A DNA stretch of 64,000 bases from an uncultured Clostridium sp. Its GTDB lineage: Bacteria > Bacillota > Clostridia > Clostridiales > Clostridiaceae. The stretch is taken from NCBI RefSeq assembly GCF_900769625.1, contig NZ_CAAGHK010000075.1, forward strand, positions 62,001 to 126,000, in the 5' to 3' direction. A model generated the notes under the pieces. It was not told where the DNA came from. It ran no database searches and saw only the letters and a list, made by a program, of their open reading frames with translations. Both the position numbers and the translations under genes were made by a program. This document shows, one piece after another, positions 27,266 to 35,087 of the stretch (positions are counted from its first letter, which is position 1; each line of letters begins with the position of its first letter).

Positions 27266-28531
27266 TTAATTCATCTTTTTATTTAATTCTTCAATTGCTG
27301 CCTTTAACTGGGTATCTTCACTCCTGCTATAGTTTTCTGTATCAAGCTTATTGTCTGTCGATACTTCAATATCAGGCTTAATTCCTATTTTATGAATGTT
27401 TTCTCCATTTGGAGTATAATACTTTGAAATAGTAACCTTTAATCCACCAATTCCATTATTGAATCTCAATGTCTGCTGAACAATACCTTTACCAAATGTC
27501 GTATTTCCTATTATCGTAGCAGCATTATAATCTCTCAATGCTCCTGTAACAACTTCTGATGCACTTGCACTCCCCTCATTTACTAATATAACTAAAGGCA
27601 TTCCTTCTGCTATTCCGCCTACTGATAATGATTCATTTCTATTGTCGTATTTATCCACTGTATAAGTTATTATCTTGTCTTTAGGTATAAACTGAGATGC
27701 AACACCAACAGCTTCACTCAAAAGGCCTCCTGAGTTTTCCCTCAAGTCTACTATAAGTCCCCTCATACCTTGGTTCTTAAGCTCTTCAATTTCATTTTTA
27801 AAATCTTCTGTAGTATTTTCATTCATAAACGATGAGATTCTTATATATCCCTTAGAATCATCAAGCATTTCACCATCAATTACACTAAGCTTAACTTCCT
27901 GTGGAGTAATATTAACATCAAAAGGCTCTGTTCCTTCTCTTTCAATCGTAAGCTTAATTTCATTTCCATCAGAATTTGATATTGCATCAATTGCCTCACT
28001 TAACTGTTCTCCAGTATATGAAACATCATTAATCTTCTGAATTACATCATTGCTCTGTATGCCGGCTTTTTCAGCTGGAGAACCTTTTATCGGTGAAATA
28101 ATAACTATTTTGTTATCTAAACTAGTAACATTTACACCTATTCCAGTCATTGAACCATTAGTCTGTTTCATCAATTTTTCAAACTCACTATCATTCATAA
28201 AAACTGTATATGGATCATTTAATGAATTTGTCATGCCTTTTATTGCACCTTCCAGCAATACATCATCATCTATTTCACCATCATATTTTTCAATCAAAGT
28301 ATCTCTAACTGTAAATAATGCTGAATATTTTTCTGCATCATTAATCTGTGAAGCTGTACTCTTAACATTTTCTGATGTTTTAATTAAGAATACTCCTTTA
28401 GTTGCTAAAAAATTGCCAAACACTAATGACCCGCTGATTAATATCATCATTAAGACCGCTATTAATATTATTGATTTTTTTGAAGTTCTTCTATTATCCA
28501 TTGATGATACATTATATTTAAACTCCTTCAT
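27266..28531 (-). CDS. ctpB: Carboxy-terminal processing protease, S41 family (CtpB-like)
   Basis: Membrane-anchored extracytoplasmic protease with a PDZ gate. ATG at 28531 is chosen because GGAAGG lies before it; the ATG seven codons upstream overlaps that site. The 421-residue protein has an N-terminal membrane helix (IILIAVLMMILISGSLVFG), a PDZ domain (near residues 105-190, MTGIGVNV and GSPAEKAGIQSNDVI), and the protease core with the nucleophile serine in GSASASEVVTGAL near 325 and the lysine in TTFGKGIVQ near 350. In Bacillus CtpB cleaves SpoIVFA during sporulation; here the gene lies next to ftsEX and a MinJ-like gene, as in Bacillus. Confidence 0.9.
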   Translation of the reverse strand: MKEFKYNVSSMDNRRTSKKSIILIAVLMMILISGSLVFGNFLATKGVFLIKTSENVKSTASQINDAEKYSALFTVRDTLIEKYDGEIDDDVLLEGAIKGMTNSLNDPYTVFMNDSEFEKLMKQTNGSMTGIGVNVTSLDNKIVIISPIKGSPAEKAGIQSNDVIQKINDVSYTGEQLSEAIDAISNSDGNEIKLTIEREGTEPFDVNITPQEVKLSVIDGEMLDDSKGYIRISSFMNENTTEDFKNEIEELKNQGMRGLIVDLRENSGGLLSEAVGVASQFIPKDKIITYTVDKYDNRNESLSVGGIAEGMPLVILVNEGSASASEVVTGALRDYNAATIIGNTTFGKGIVQQTLRFNNGIGGLKVTISKYYTPNGENIHKIGIKPDIEVSTDNKLDTENYSRSEDTQLKAAIEELNKKMN

Positions 28532-28607
28532 GCTATAAAAACTTCCTTCCATATGTATACATAATATACATAAAAATCACAATAAATTCGTCTAATTATT
28601 ATGTAAA

Positions 28608-28637
28608 CCCCTATGAAATACACTTATCTCATAGAGG
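28608..28637 (-). terminator. Terminator-like hairpin after ftsX
   Basis: CCTCTATGAGATA pairs with TATTTCATAGGGG, about 35 bases past the ftsX stop; the tail GTTTACAT is moderately T-rich. Suggests ftsEX and ctpB-minJ are at least partly separate units. Confidence 0.6.
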
Positions 28638-28672
28638 CATTACACTAAATATTTTATGCTATTTTTTTTAAT

Positions 28673-29563
28673 TTATACTATTAAGAATTTTCTTAATGCA
28701 ATTACGCTGGCTATAGCTCCCACTATAATTCCACCAGCTACAAACTGCCATAATAACGTACTAAATACAAACATTGGAGTAACTATGCTTACAAATGATA
28801 ACTGTGAAGCTATCCAAGTAAATAAACCTCTATAAGCAAAGAATAATGTAATACAAGCAAGCAGTGAACCAACAAGTCCAATTACCATGCCTTCAATTAC
28901 AAACGGCCATCTGATGAACCAGTCGGTAGCCCCTACAAATTTCATAATTCCAACTTCTCTTCTTCTTGAATAAACAGTCAATTTTGTTGTATTCATTATA
29001 AGGAATATTGAAACCCCTACTAATACCGCAAATAAAGCCATTCCTACAACTTTAAAGCCTTTTACTATTCCTACAACTTTATCTATTAATTCCTGTTGAT
29101 CCTGAATTGAATCTACTCCTTCAAAATCTTTTATTCCATTACTTACATTTGAAGCATATTCCGGTGCATCAAGTTTAACAGTAAATGCAGCCTGGAATGG
29201 ATTGTTATCGAAGGTATATCCTTTTAATAATCCTTCACCTTCATTAGTAGTTTCTTGGAAGTTTTTGTATTCATCTTCTTTTGAAGAATATGTAACATCT
29301 TTAACTCCATCTATTTCTCTTAATTTAATTTCTATTTCTCTCTGATCAATAAGTTTAATATCATCTTTTAAGAATATCTTAATTTCAAGCTTATTTTGAA
29401 CACTATCTATTCCTTTATTTATGTTAGTAGCTACAAGCATAAATATACCAAGGACAAAAAATGTAATAAGGACTGTGATTATAGAGGCTATACTTATTGT
29501 TTTGTTTCTCTTTAAACTCACAAATGCATCTTTAATATAATAGGTTATAGTATTAATTTTCAT
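28673..29563 (-). CDS. ftsX: FtsX, membrane subunit of the FtsEX complex
   Basis: ABC-type membrane protein that transmits ATP hydrolysis by FtsE to peptidoglycan hydrolases outside. The ATG at 29563 follows a GAGGTAAG site inside the end of ftsE, giving an 11-base overlap; eight extra upstream codons have no ribosome site. The 296-residue protein has the family layout of four membrane helices: one near residues 20-45 (SIASIITVLITFFVLG), a large extracellular loop (about 50-165), then three C-terminal helices with the conserved YSRRREVGIMKFVGAT segment. In Bacillus FtsEX activates CwlO and in pneumococcus PcsB; a related NlpC/P60 gene lies at 51741-53021. Confidence 0.95.
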   Translation of the reverse strand: MKINTITYYIKDAFVSLKRNKTISIASIITVLITFFVLGIFMLVATNINKGIDSVQNKLEIKIFLKDDIKLIDQREIEIKLREIDGVKDVTYSSKEDEYKNFQETTNEGEGLLKGYTFDNNPFQAAFTVKLDAPEYASNVSNGIKDFEGVDSIQDQQELIDKVVGIVKGFKVVGMALFAVLVGVSIFLIMNTTKLTVYSRRREVGIMKFVGATDWFIRWPFVIEGMVIGLVGSLLACITLFFAYRGLFTWIASQLSFVSIVTPMFVFSTLLWQFVAGGIIVGAIASVIALRKFLIV

Positions 29564-30239
29564 CTTCGTACTTACCTCTCTTTTCATCTCTGACTATTTC
29601 ACCTTTTTCAATAGCTATAACTCTCTTTTTCATATAGTCAACGATTTCCTTAGCATGAGTAGCCATTAAAACAGTAGTCCCAGATTTATTTATATCGTCA
29701 AGTAACTCCATGATTTCCATTGCTGTATCTGGATCTAAGTTACCTGTAGGTTCGTCCGCAATTAATACTGAAGGATTATTAACCAATGCTCTTGCAAGAG
29801 AAACCCTCTGTTGTTCTCCTCCTGATAATTCATTAGGGAACATCTTATATTTATGCGATAATCCAACTAATGAAAGAACCATTGGTACTCTTCTTCTTAT
29901 TTCTTTTGATGATGCTTCTATAACTCTCATTGCAAAAGCAACATTTTCATATACATTAAGGTTTGGTATTAATCTGAAATCCTGAAACACCATCCCAATT
30001 TTTCTTCTATAATAAGGAACCTGTTTTCTCGTAATCTTTGATAAATCTTTATCTGCAACAATTACTTTTCCATTTGTAGGTTCAACTTCTTTTAATAACA
30101 TTTTTATAAATGTAGACTTCCCTGATCCACTAGGACCAACTAAGAATACGAATTCGCCCGCTTCTATTTCAACATTGACATCTGATAATGCTTTTACATT
30201 TTTATCATATATCTTAGATACTCCTCTAAATTCAATCAT
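29553..30239 (-). CDS. ftsE: FtsE, ATPase subunit of the FtsEX complex
   Basis: Cytoplasmic ABC ATPase partner of FtsX. The ATG at 30239 is chosen because AAGGAG lies before it; twelve extra codons upstream are not needed. The 228-residue protein begins MIEFRGVSKIYDKNVKAL and shows Walker A GPSGSGKST near residue 35, the Q-loop VFQDFRLIPN, the ABC signature LSGGEQQRVSLARAL near 140, Walker B LIADEPTGNLD and the switch histidine in LMATHAKE. It overlaps ftsX, so the two are translated together. No additional gene sits between it and the yitT gene upstream, 206 bases away. Confidence 0.96.
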   Translation of the reverse strand: MIEFRGVSKIYDKNVKALSDVNVEIEAGEFVFLVGPSGSGKSTFIKMLLKEVEPTNGKVIVADKDLSKITRKQVPYYRRKIGMVFQDFRLIPNLNVYENVAFAMRVIEASSKEIRRRVPMVLSLVGLSHKYKMFPNELSGGEQQRVSLARALVNNPSVLIADEPTGNLDPDTAMEIMELLDDINKSGTTVLMATHAKEIVDYMKKRVIAIEKGEIVRDEKRGKYEDEN

Positions 30240-30445
30240 ACTCGAACACTCCTTCTTAATCTGTATATCTTGCAAAATTATTGCAAAACCTACAAAATCA
30301 ATTATAACATAAGAATAGTTTCAAATGTTATACAATTTTATTAAATATATATTTATTATCTTAATTTTTTTTACAAAATATATACCTAAAATTTATTGTT
30401 TTTGTGCCTTTAGTCTATTTTGAGAAATATATAATTTATGTATTT

Positions 30446-31300
30446 TTAATCTTGTTTGATATCCTTAAATCCCTCTCCTAAAACTTCATGAACTTCTCCA
30501 ACTGTAATAAAAGCAGTATAATCAATCTCTTTTATATAATTCTTAAGTTTTATAAACTGTTTTCTGCTTACAACTGCATAAAGTATATTGCTCTCATTTT
30601 TTGTATATCCGCCTTCACTTCTTAGAAAAGTGCATCCTCTATCGAGTTCATTCATAATATATCTGCTGATTTCTTTGTTTTTATCACTTATTATAAAAAT
30701 ACTTTTACAGGAATTAAAGCCTTCTATAAATCTGTCTACAAGTATTCCTAACAAAATAACACTTAATACCGCGTATAATCCCAAATCTATCCCAAATACA
30801 GCAGCACTTGCAGATGTTATTATAAAATCGACTACCAGCAAAGATTTACCTATATCTAAGTGAAAAAACTTATTTAGTATTTTAGCTAGTATGTCAGTTC
30901 CACCAGTTGAAGCATTTTCATTGAATACAATAGCCATTCCAACTGCTGAAATTATAGTTCCAAAAATAGTTGCCATCATAATATCTGTTGTTACAGGTAT
31001 AGGATTAAAAAACTTTTCAATTATCCATAATATTACGGATAATCCCAGGCTGGCATAGATTGTTTTAACACCAAAATTTCCATCAATAAACATAAACGCT
31101 ACCACAAATAAAGCTGCATTCATAATCAAAGTTAATACTCCAACCGATAATATAGGAAATAATGCATTTATAACAATCGCTGCTCCAGTAACACCACCGG
31201 CAGCTAAATTGTTTGGTGCAAAAAAATATTCTACTGAAATTGCTACTAAAATAATGCCAAATGTAATTATTAAATAACTTTTTAAATCTTTTGTACTCAT
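30446..31300 (-). CDS. YitT-family membrane protein (DUF161/DUF2179)
   Basis: The 284-residue protein has five or six membrane helices in its first 200 residues (YLIITFGIILVAISVEYFF onward, with FNENASTGGTDILAKIL between) and a soluble C-terminal DUF2179 domain (about 205-284, GYTKNESNILYAVVSRKQ). YitT paralogues are abundant in Firmicutes; their substrate is unknown, although transport or signalling roles are suspected. Start ATG at 31300 is preferred because GAGAGG lies eight bases before it; an in-frame ATG six codons upstream overlaps that site. It appears to be a monocistronic gene between the transketolase terminator and ftsE. Confidence 0.85.
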   Translation of the reverse strand: MSTKDLKSYLIITFGIILVAISVEYFFAPNNLAAGGVTGAAIVINALFPILSVGVLTLIMNAALFVVAFMFIDGNFGVKTIYASLGLSVILWIIEKFFNPIPVTTDIMMATIFGTIISAVGMAIVFNENASTGGTDILAKILNKFFHLDIGKSLLVVDFIITSASAAVFGIDLGLYAVLSVILLGILVDRFIEGFNSCKSIFIISDKNKEISRYIMNELDRGCTFLRSEGGYTKNESNILYAVVSRKQFIKLKNYIKEIDYTAFITVGEVHEVLGEGFKDIKQD

Positions 31301-31395
31301 TTTATTTTCCTCTCTCATGTATAATATTGTTCACCTATAGTGTTCTTAATTAGATTTATCTTATGCAAAAGAAATTTATTAATAATTTTACAATG

Positions 31396-31441
31396 CAAAA
31401 AACTACAGAGTAGAATTATTAAAATTCTAATCTCTGTAGTT
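31396..31441 (-). terminator. Terminator of the transketolase operon
   Basis: Arms AACTACAGAG and CTCTGTAGTT extended by an inner AT-rich stem (TAGAATT/AATTCTA), followed by six T on the minus strand. Confidence 0.92.
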
Positions 31442-31473
31442 ATCACTATAATCAAAGCATATATTATTAATCT

Positions 31474-32418
31474 TTATTTTTTTAATGATATAGCTCTCTT
31501 TGCACTATTTACAATTGATTCAACTGTTAAGCCGTACTTTTCTAATAATTGAGCTGGCTTTCCGCTTTCACCAAATGTATCCTTAATACCAACTTTTATA
31601 ACTGGAACTGGATATTCTTCAGATACAGCTTCTGCTACAGCTGATCCTAATCCGCCTATTGTACTATGTTCTTCAGCAGTTACAATAGCTCCTGTTTCCT
31701 TTGCAGCTTTAACTAATAAAGCACTATCTATTGGTTTTATTGTATGGATATTTATTATTCTAGCATTTATTCCCTCTTTTGCCAACTCCTCTTTAGCTTG
31801 TAAAGCTAATTGAACCATCATTCCAGTAGCTGCTATTGTTACATCATTCCCCTCAGCTAATGTGATACCTTTTCCAATTTCAAATTTATAATTGTCAGCA
31901 TCATTTATTGTTTCAACAGCTAATCTTCCTAATCTTACGTAGCAAGGTCCGTTATATTCTGCAACAGCTAATATTGCAGCTTCTGTTTCAACAGCATCAG
32001 ATGGGTTTATAACTACCATATTAGGTATAGATCTCATTAATGAAATGTCTTCTACAGACTGATGAGTTGCTCCATCTTCACCAACAGTGATACCTGCATG
32101 TGTTGCACATACCTTTACGTTTAATTTAGGATAGCATATTGAATTTCTTATCTGTTCAAAAGCTCTTCCTGCAGCAAACATCGCAAATGAACTTGCAAAT
32201 GGTATCTTTCCGCATGTTGCAAGACCAGCTGCAACACCCATCATATTAGCTTCTGCAATTCCCATATTTATAAATCTTTCTGGTGCAGCAGCTTTAAATT
32301 CAGCTGTCTTAGTTGATTTTGAAAGGTCGGCATCTAATACAACAACCTTATCATTTATGTTTGAAAGTTTTACTAAAGCCTTACCATAAGCTTCTCTAGT
32401 TGCTATTTTATTACCCAT
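31474..32418 (-). CDS. Transketolase, C-terminal subunit
   Basis: Second half of a split transketolase. The 314-residue chain has the pyrimidine-binding domain of thiamine-diphosphate enzymes (MGIAEANMMGVAAGLATCG near residue 52 contains the catalytic Glu; DGATHQSVEDISLMRSIP near 118) and the C-terminal transketolase domain. Together with the subunit encoded just upstream it transfers two-carbon units between sugar phosphates in the non-oxidative pentose phosphate path, which clostridia use to make and consume pentoses. Its ATG overlaps the stop of the first subunit by one base (TAATG), ensuring matched synthesis. Split transketolases are common in Firmicutes and archaea. Followed by a strong terminator. 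Confidence 0.93.
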   Translation of the reverse strand: MGNKIATREAYGKALVKLSNINDKVVVLDADLSKSTKTAEFKAAAPERFINMGIAEANMMGVAAGLATCGKIPFASSFAMFAAGRAFEQIRNSICYPKLNVKVCATHAGITVGEDGATHQSVEDISLMRSIPNMVVINPSDAVETEAAILAVAEYNGPCYVRLGRLAVETINDADNYKFEIGKGITLAEGNDVTIAATGMMVQLALQAKEELAKEGINARIINIHTIKPIDSALLVKAAKETGAIVTAEEHSTIGGLGSAVAEAVSEEYPVPVIKVGIKDTFGESGKPAQLLEKYGLTVESIVNSAKRAISLKK

Positions 32419-33239
32419 TAGTTTTCCCCTCCAATTTCCTTAAGTGCTTGCTCACATTGTTCTTTGTTTGGAGCATTTCCATGCCATCCTGCTTCATTTT
32501 CCATAAACGAAACACCTTTTCCTTTTATAGTGCTACATACTATAACTGTTGGCTGACCTTTTGTTTCTTTAGCCTTCTTTATAGCATTTTTTATTTCATC
32601 GAAGTCGTGTCCATTAATCTTTAAAACATTCCAACCAAATGCTTCAAATTTCTTATCGATAGGACCTGGGTTCATTACATCTTCTATATTTCCATCAATT
32701 TGTAGTCCATTATTGTCTATAAATGCAGTTAAATTATCTAATTTATAGTGAGCAGCCGCCATAGAAGCTTCCCAAACCTGTCCTTCTTCAAGCTCTCCAT
32801 CACCTAAAATTGTGAATACTCTATAATTTTTCTTATCTAATTTTCCAGCTAAAGCCATACCGACAGCTGCTGATATGCCTTGACCTAATGATCCTGTAGA
32901 CATATCTATTCCTGGAACATCATTCATATTAGGATGTCCTTGTAATCTTGAATCAATCTTTCTTAATGTATTCAATTCTTCTACTTCTAGGTATCCTCTT
33001 CTTGCTAAAGCACTATATAATGCTGGAGCCGCATGTCCCTTTGATAACACAAATCTATCTCTGTCTGGATTCTTAGGATTTTTTGGATTTATGTTCATTT
33101 CATCAAAAAATAAAACTGACATTATGTCTGCTATTGATAATGATCCACCTGGATGCCCTGATGCTGATTCTGTAAGCATTGTTACTATGTCTCTTCTAAT
33201 TAGCTTAGAAATATTTTCTAGCTCTTGTTTATTCTTCAT
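32418..33239 (-). CDS. Transketolase, N-terminal subunit
   Basis: First half of the split transketolase (273 residues), carrying the thiamine-diphosphate-binding domain. Visible are ASGHPGGSLSIADI near residue 26, the GHAAPALYSALA motif near 70 (substrate His), GSLGQGISAAVGMALA near 115 and the cofactor motif GDGELEEGQVWEA followed by FIDNNGLQIDG (about 145-175). It is translationally coupled to the C-terminal subunit. The chain length and absence of the pyrimidine domain show that it cannot act alone. A possible promoter lies at 33298-33326 and the toxin gene upstream is closed by a terminator, so the two subunits form their own operon. Confidence 0.94.
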   Translation of the reverse strand: MKNKQELENISKLIRRDIVTMLTESASGHPGGSLSIADIMSVLFFDEMNINPKNPKNPDRDRFVLSKGHAAPALYSALARRGYLEVEELNTLRKIDSRLQGHPNMNDVPGIDMSTGSLGQGISAAVGMALAGKLDKKNYRVFTILGDGELEEGQVWEASMAAAHYKLDNLTAFIDNNGLQIDGNIEDVMNPGPIDKKFEAFGWNVLKINGHDFDEIKNAIKKAKETKGQPTVIVCSTIKGKGVSFMENEAGWHGNAPNKEQCEQALKEIGGEN

Positions 33240-33297
33240 TGCTGAACCCCCTAGTAAAAATTATATATATTCTTAGTTTTTGTTTTTCGCTTTTTAC

Positions 33298-33326
33298 ATT
33301 GTAGCATAATTTTTTTATTTTGTATA
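33298..33326 (-). promoter_or_regulatory. Possible promoter of the transketolase operon
   Basis: TACAAT (33298-33303), 17-base spacer and a weak -35 TATACA (33321-33326), followed by about 60 bases of leader. Confidence 0.4.
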
Positions 33327-33380
33327 TACTATTAATATTTATGCTATACTTTTATAGTTTTATGCCTTTTTACAGTAACA

Positions 33381-33413
33381 TAAAAGGAGTTATATGATAT
33401 ACTATATAACTCC
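33381..33413 (-). terminator. Terminator after mazF
   Basis: Perfect ten-base arms GGAGTTATAT and ATATAACTCC, then TTTTATGTT on the minus strand. Confidence 0.75.
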
Positions 33414-33492
33414 CTTACTTATATAATCTAAAATTAATAGTCTAAATTCTCTTTTATGGGTTATCTACAATCCAGCTATGGCCTTGATTTGG

Positions 33493-33846
33493 TTATTTCA
33501 GATTTAAACTGATAGCAAGAGCCTTATCAACTTTTTTCATATCAGCTTCAGTCATATGTCCTATTTTTTCCTTAAGTCTTCTCTTATCTAAGGTCCTTAT
33601 CTGCTCTAAAAGAACAACAGAATCTCTATTCAATCCATATTCTTCCGAAGATATCTCTACATGTATAGGTAGCTTGGCCTTATTTATCTGAGATGTTATT
33701 GCCGCAACAATAACAGTAGGACTATATCTATTCCCAATATCATTTTGTATAATTATTACAGGACGTATCCCCCCCTGCTCTGAACCAATAACCGGACTTA
33801 AATCCGCATAAAAAATTTCCCCTCTTTTTACCACAATGTTTGCCAT
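33493..33846 (-). CDS. mazF: MazF/EndoA-type mRNA interferase toxin
   Basis: Sequence-specific single-strand endoribonuclease (Bacillus EndoA/NdoA cleaves at UACAU-type sites). The 117-residue protein begins MANIVVKRGEIFYADLSPVIG and keeps the PemK-fold landmarks: SEQGGIRPVIIIQND with the catalytic arginine near residue 29, VIVAAITSQ with the catalytic Thr/Ser near 52, and VLLEQIRTLDKRRL. It is close to full identity in pattern to Firmicutes EndoA, so it is likely active. The antitoxin gene lies nine bases upstream. The position after acpS and ydcC-like genes is the conserved Firmicutes ndoA locus. Confidence 0.95.
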   Translation of the reverse strand: MANIVVKRGEIFYADLSPVIGSEQGGIRPVIIIQNDIGNRYSPTVIVAAITSQINKAKLPIHVEISSEEYGLNRDSVVLLEQIRTLDKRRLKEKIGHMTEADMKKVDKALAISLNLK

Positions 33847-33855
33847 TTTTAATAA

Positions 33856-34104
33856 TCACACTCCGCAAATCCATGCCTCATACTCATTAACATCGTCTAA
33901 CATATATTCAGAGCCTATCATAGAGTACTCTAGATTTATTCCAGCCATTTCTTTATAACCCTTTTTCATTGTTTCTTCAAAATCCGCTGAAATATCTTCA
34001 TCAATACATTGTATTAACGAATCCTCATTAACTCTACAACTTTTTATATTTTTCTTATCATTTATTTTTAAATTATTTATTTTATTCAAATCTAATATTG
34101 ACAT
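33856..34104 (-). CDS. mazE: Divergent EndoAI/MazE-type antitoxin
   Basis: Small protein of 82 residues, start ATG at 34104 behind GGAGG. The C-terminal half (ETMKKGYKEMAGINLEY, about residues 48-64) matches the toxin-binding segment of EndoAI antitoxins. The N-terminal half does not show the usual ribbon-helix-helix strand (xxIxISLPxxL); instead it reads ILDLNKINNLKINDKKNIKS. It may therefore bind the toxin but not DNA, or have a diverged DNA-binding part. Immediately upstream of mazF and driven by its own consensus promoter. Identification rests on the C-terminal motif and the locus. Confidence 0.8.
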   Translation of the reverse strand: MSILDLNKINNLKINDKKNIKSCRVNEDSLIQCIDEDISADFEETMKKGYKEMAGINLEYSMIGSEYMLDDVNEYEAWICGV

Positions 34105-34142
34105 CATTGCCTCCATAGCAGTAAATATTTCACTTAACTATG

Positions 34143-34172
34143 ATTATATTACAATTTATGTCAATTTGTCAA
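34143..34172 (-). promoter_or_regulatory. Promoter of the mazEF pair
   Basis: TTGACA (34167-34172), 18-base spacer and TATAAT (34143-34148). A second TTGACA lies nine bases further in, giving a short direct repeat. Confidence 0.75.
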
Positions 34173-34398
34173 AAATTCATATATTCTATACAATTTTAAT
34201 GTACAATTTTATTGAATTTTGTAAGTACTCTCCCAAAAAAGTGCATATATTATGTATTAAACGCTCTTACAAACTCCACTCATGTTAATAGCCTAAGGCA
34301 CTTATTTAATTTATTTAATAAAACATCTTTAGTTTTTAATGATCTTTTAACCTATGTGTAACCCTCTCATTTTTCTAAATAAATCATTAATAATAGTT

Positions 34399-35025
34399 TT
34401 AAAATAAACTTTCATCGGACTGTTTATTTATTTTAAAATCCTTATATGATATTAGTATTCTTTCTTTACCTGTATCATCTGATATTTTTAACAATACAGG
34501 AGATTTTGTCTTTTTATCAACATAAAATTCTGCTTTATCTAAGTGTTTATTTCCATTAGGATAATCTATATTTACTTTTATATACTCCTTGTCTGACCAC
34601 TCAGAATTTATAACCTCTATTCCCTTGCACACACTCTTATCTAAAATATTTTCCATAAAAGCTAATGGATATATTTCATCTATATTTTTATCTACAGTGT
34701 AATCTTGTCCATTCTGTTCCTGCATTTGTATTTCTGATCCCTTATAAACCTTAACGCGTCCACCTTCATCTTGGAATTCTATACGCATTCCATTATCTGC
34801 ACTATAATACTGCATTGTATTTTCTTTATACTCATCTTTTGAATTAACAAATGTATATTCTACACTGCAGCTATAGTTTCTAGTATTCTGAAGATTTTCA
34901 ATAATTTTTTCATTAGTTGGAGTTGCTATTTTCCTTCCTGCTATAACAATTCCAATAATAAATACAGGTATTAAGACTAATAAACACAACATTCTTTTTG
35001 ATTTTTGACTGCTATCTGAATTCAT
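34399..35025 (-). CDS. YdcC/GerS-like LolA-fold protein
   Basis: Protein of 208 residues with an N-terminal membrane anchor (MLCLLVLIPVFIIGIVIAG) and an extracellular LolA/LolB-like domain rich in beta strands (YSCSVEYTFVNSKDEY, MQYYSADNGMRIEFQD, AEFYVDKKTKSPVLLKI). In Bacillus the sporulation protein YdcC sits at the same place between acpS and the alr-ndoA genes, and the Clostridioides germination lipoprotein GerS belongs to the same family and is also encoded beside an alanine racemase. No lipobox is visible: the only early Cys precedes the hydrophobic stretch, so this one is probably membrane-anchored. Role in spore cortex or germination is inferred. Confidence 0.7.
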   Translation of the reverse strand: MNSDSSQKSKRMLCLLVLIPVFIIGIVIAGRKIATPTNEKIIENLQNTRNYSCSVEYTFVNSKDEYKENTMQYYSADNGMRIEFQDEGGRVKVYKGSEIQMQEQNGQDYTVDKNIDEIYPLAFMENILDKSVCKGIEVINSEWSDKEYIKVNIDYPNGNKHLDKAEFYVDKKTKSPVLLKISDDTGKERILISYKDFKINKQSDESLF

Positions 35026-35087
35026 GAGTCCTCCAAGATTATATTATTACCTTACTAATATTATGAAACTCAGAGGGCTTTTATTCT

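Noticed and set aside
28050..28538. Plus-strand 162-codon frame
   Set aside because: Lies wholly antisense to ctpB, with codon pattern of a shadow frame; no ribosome site.
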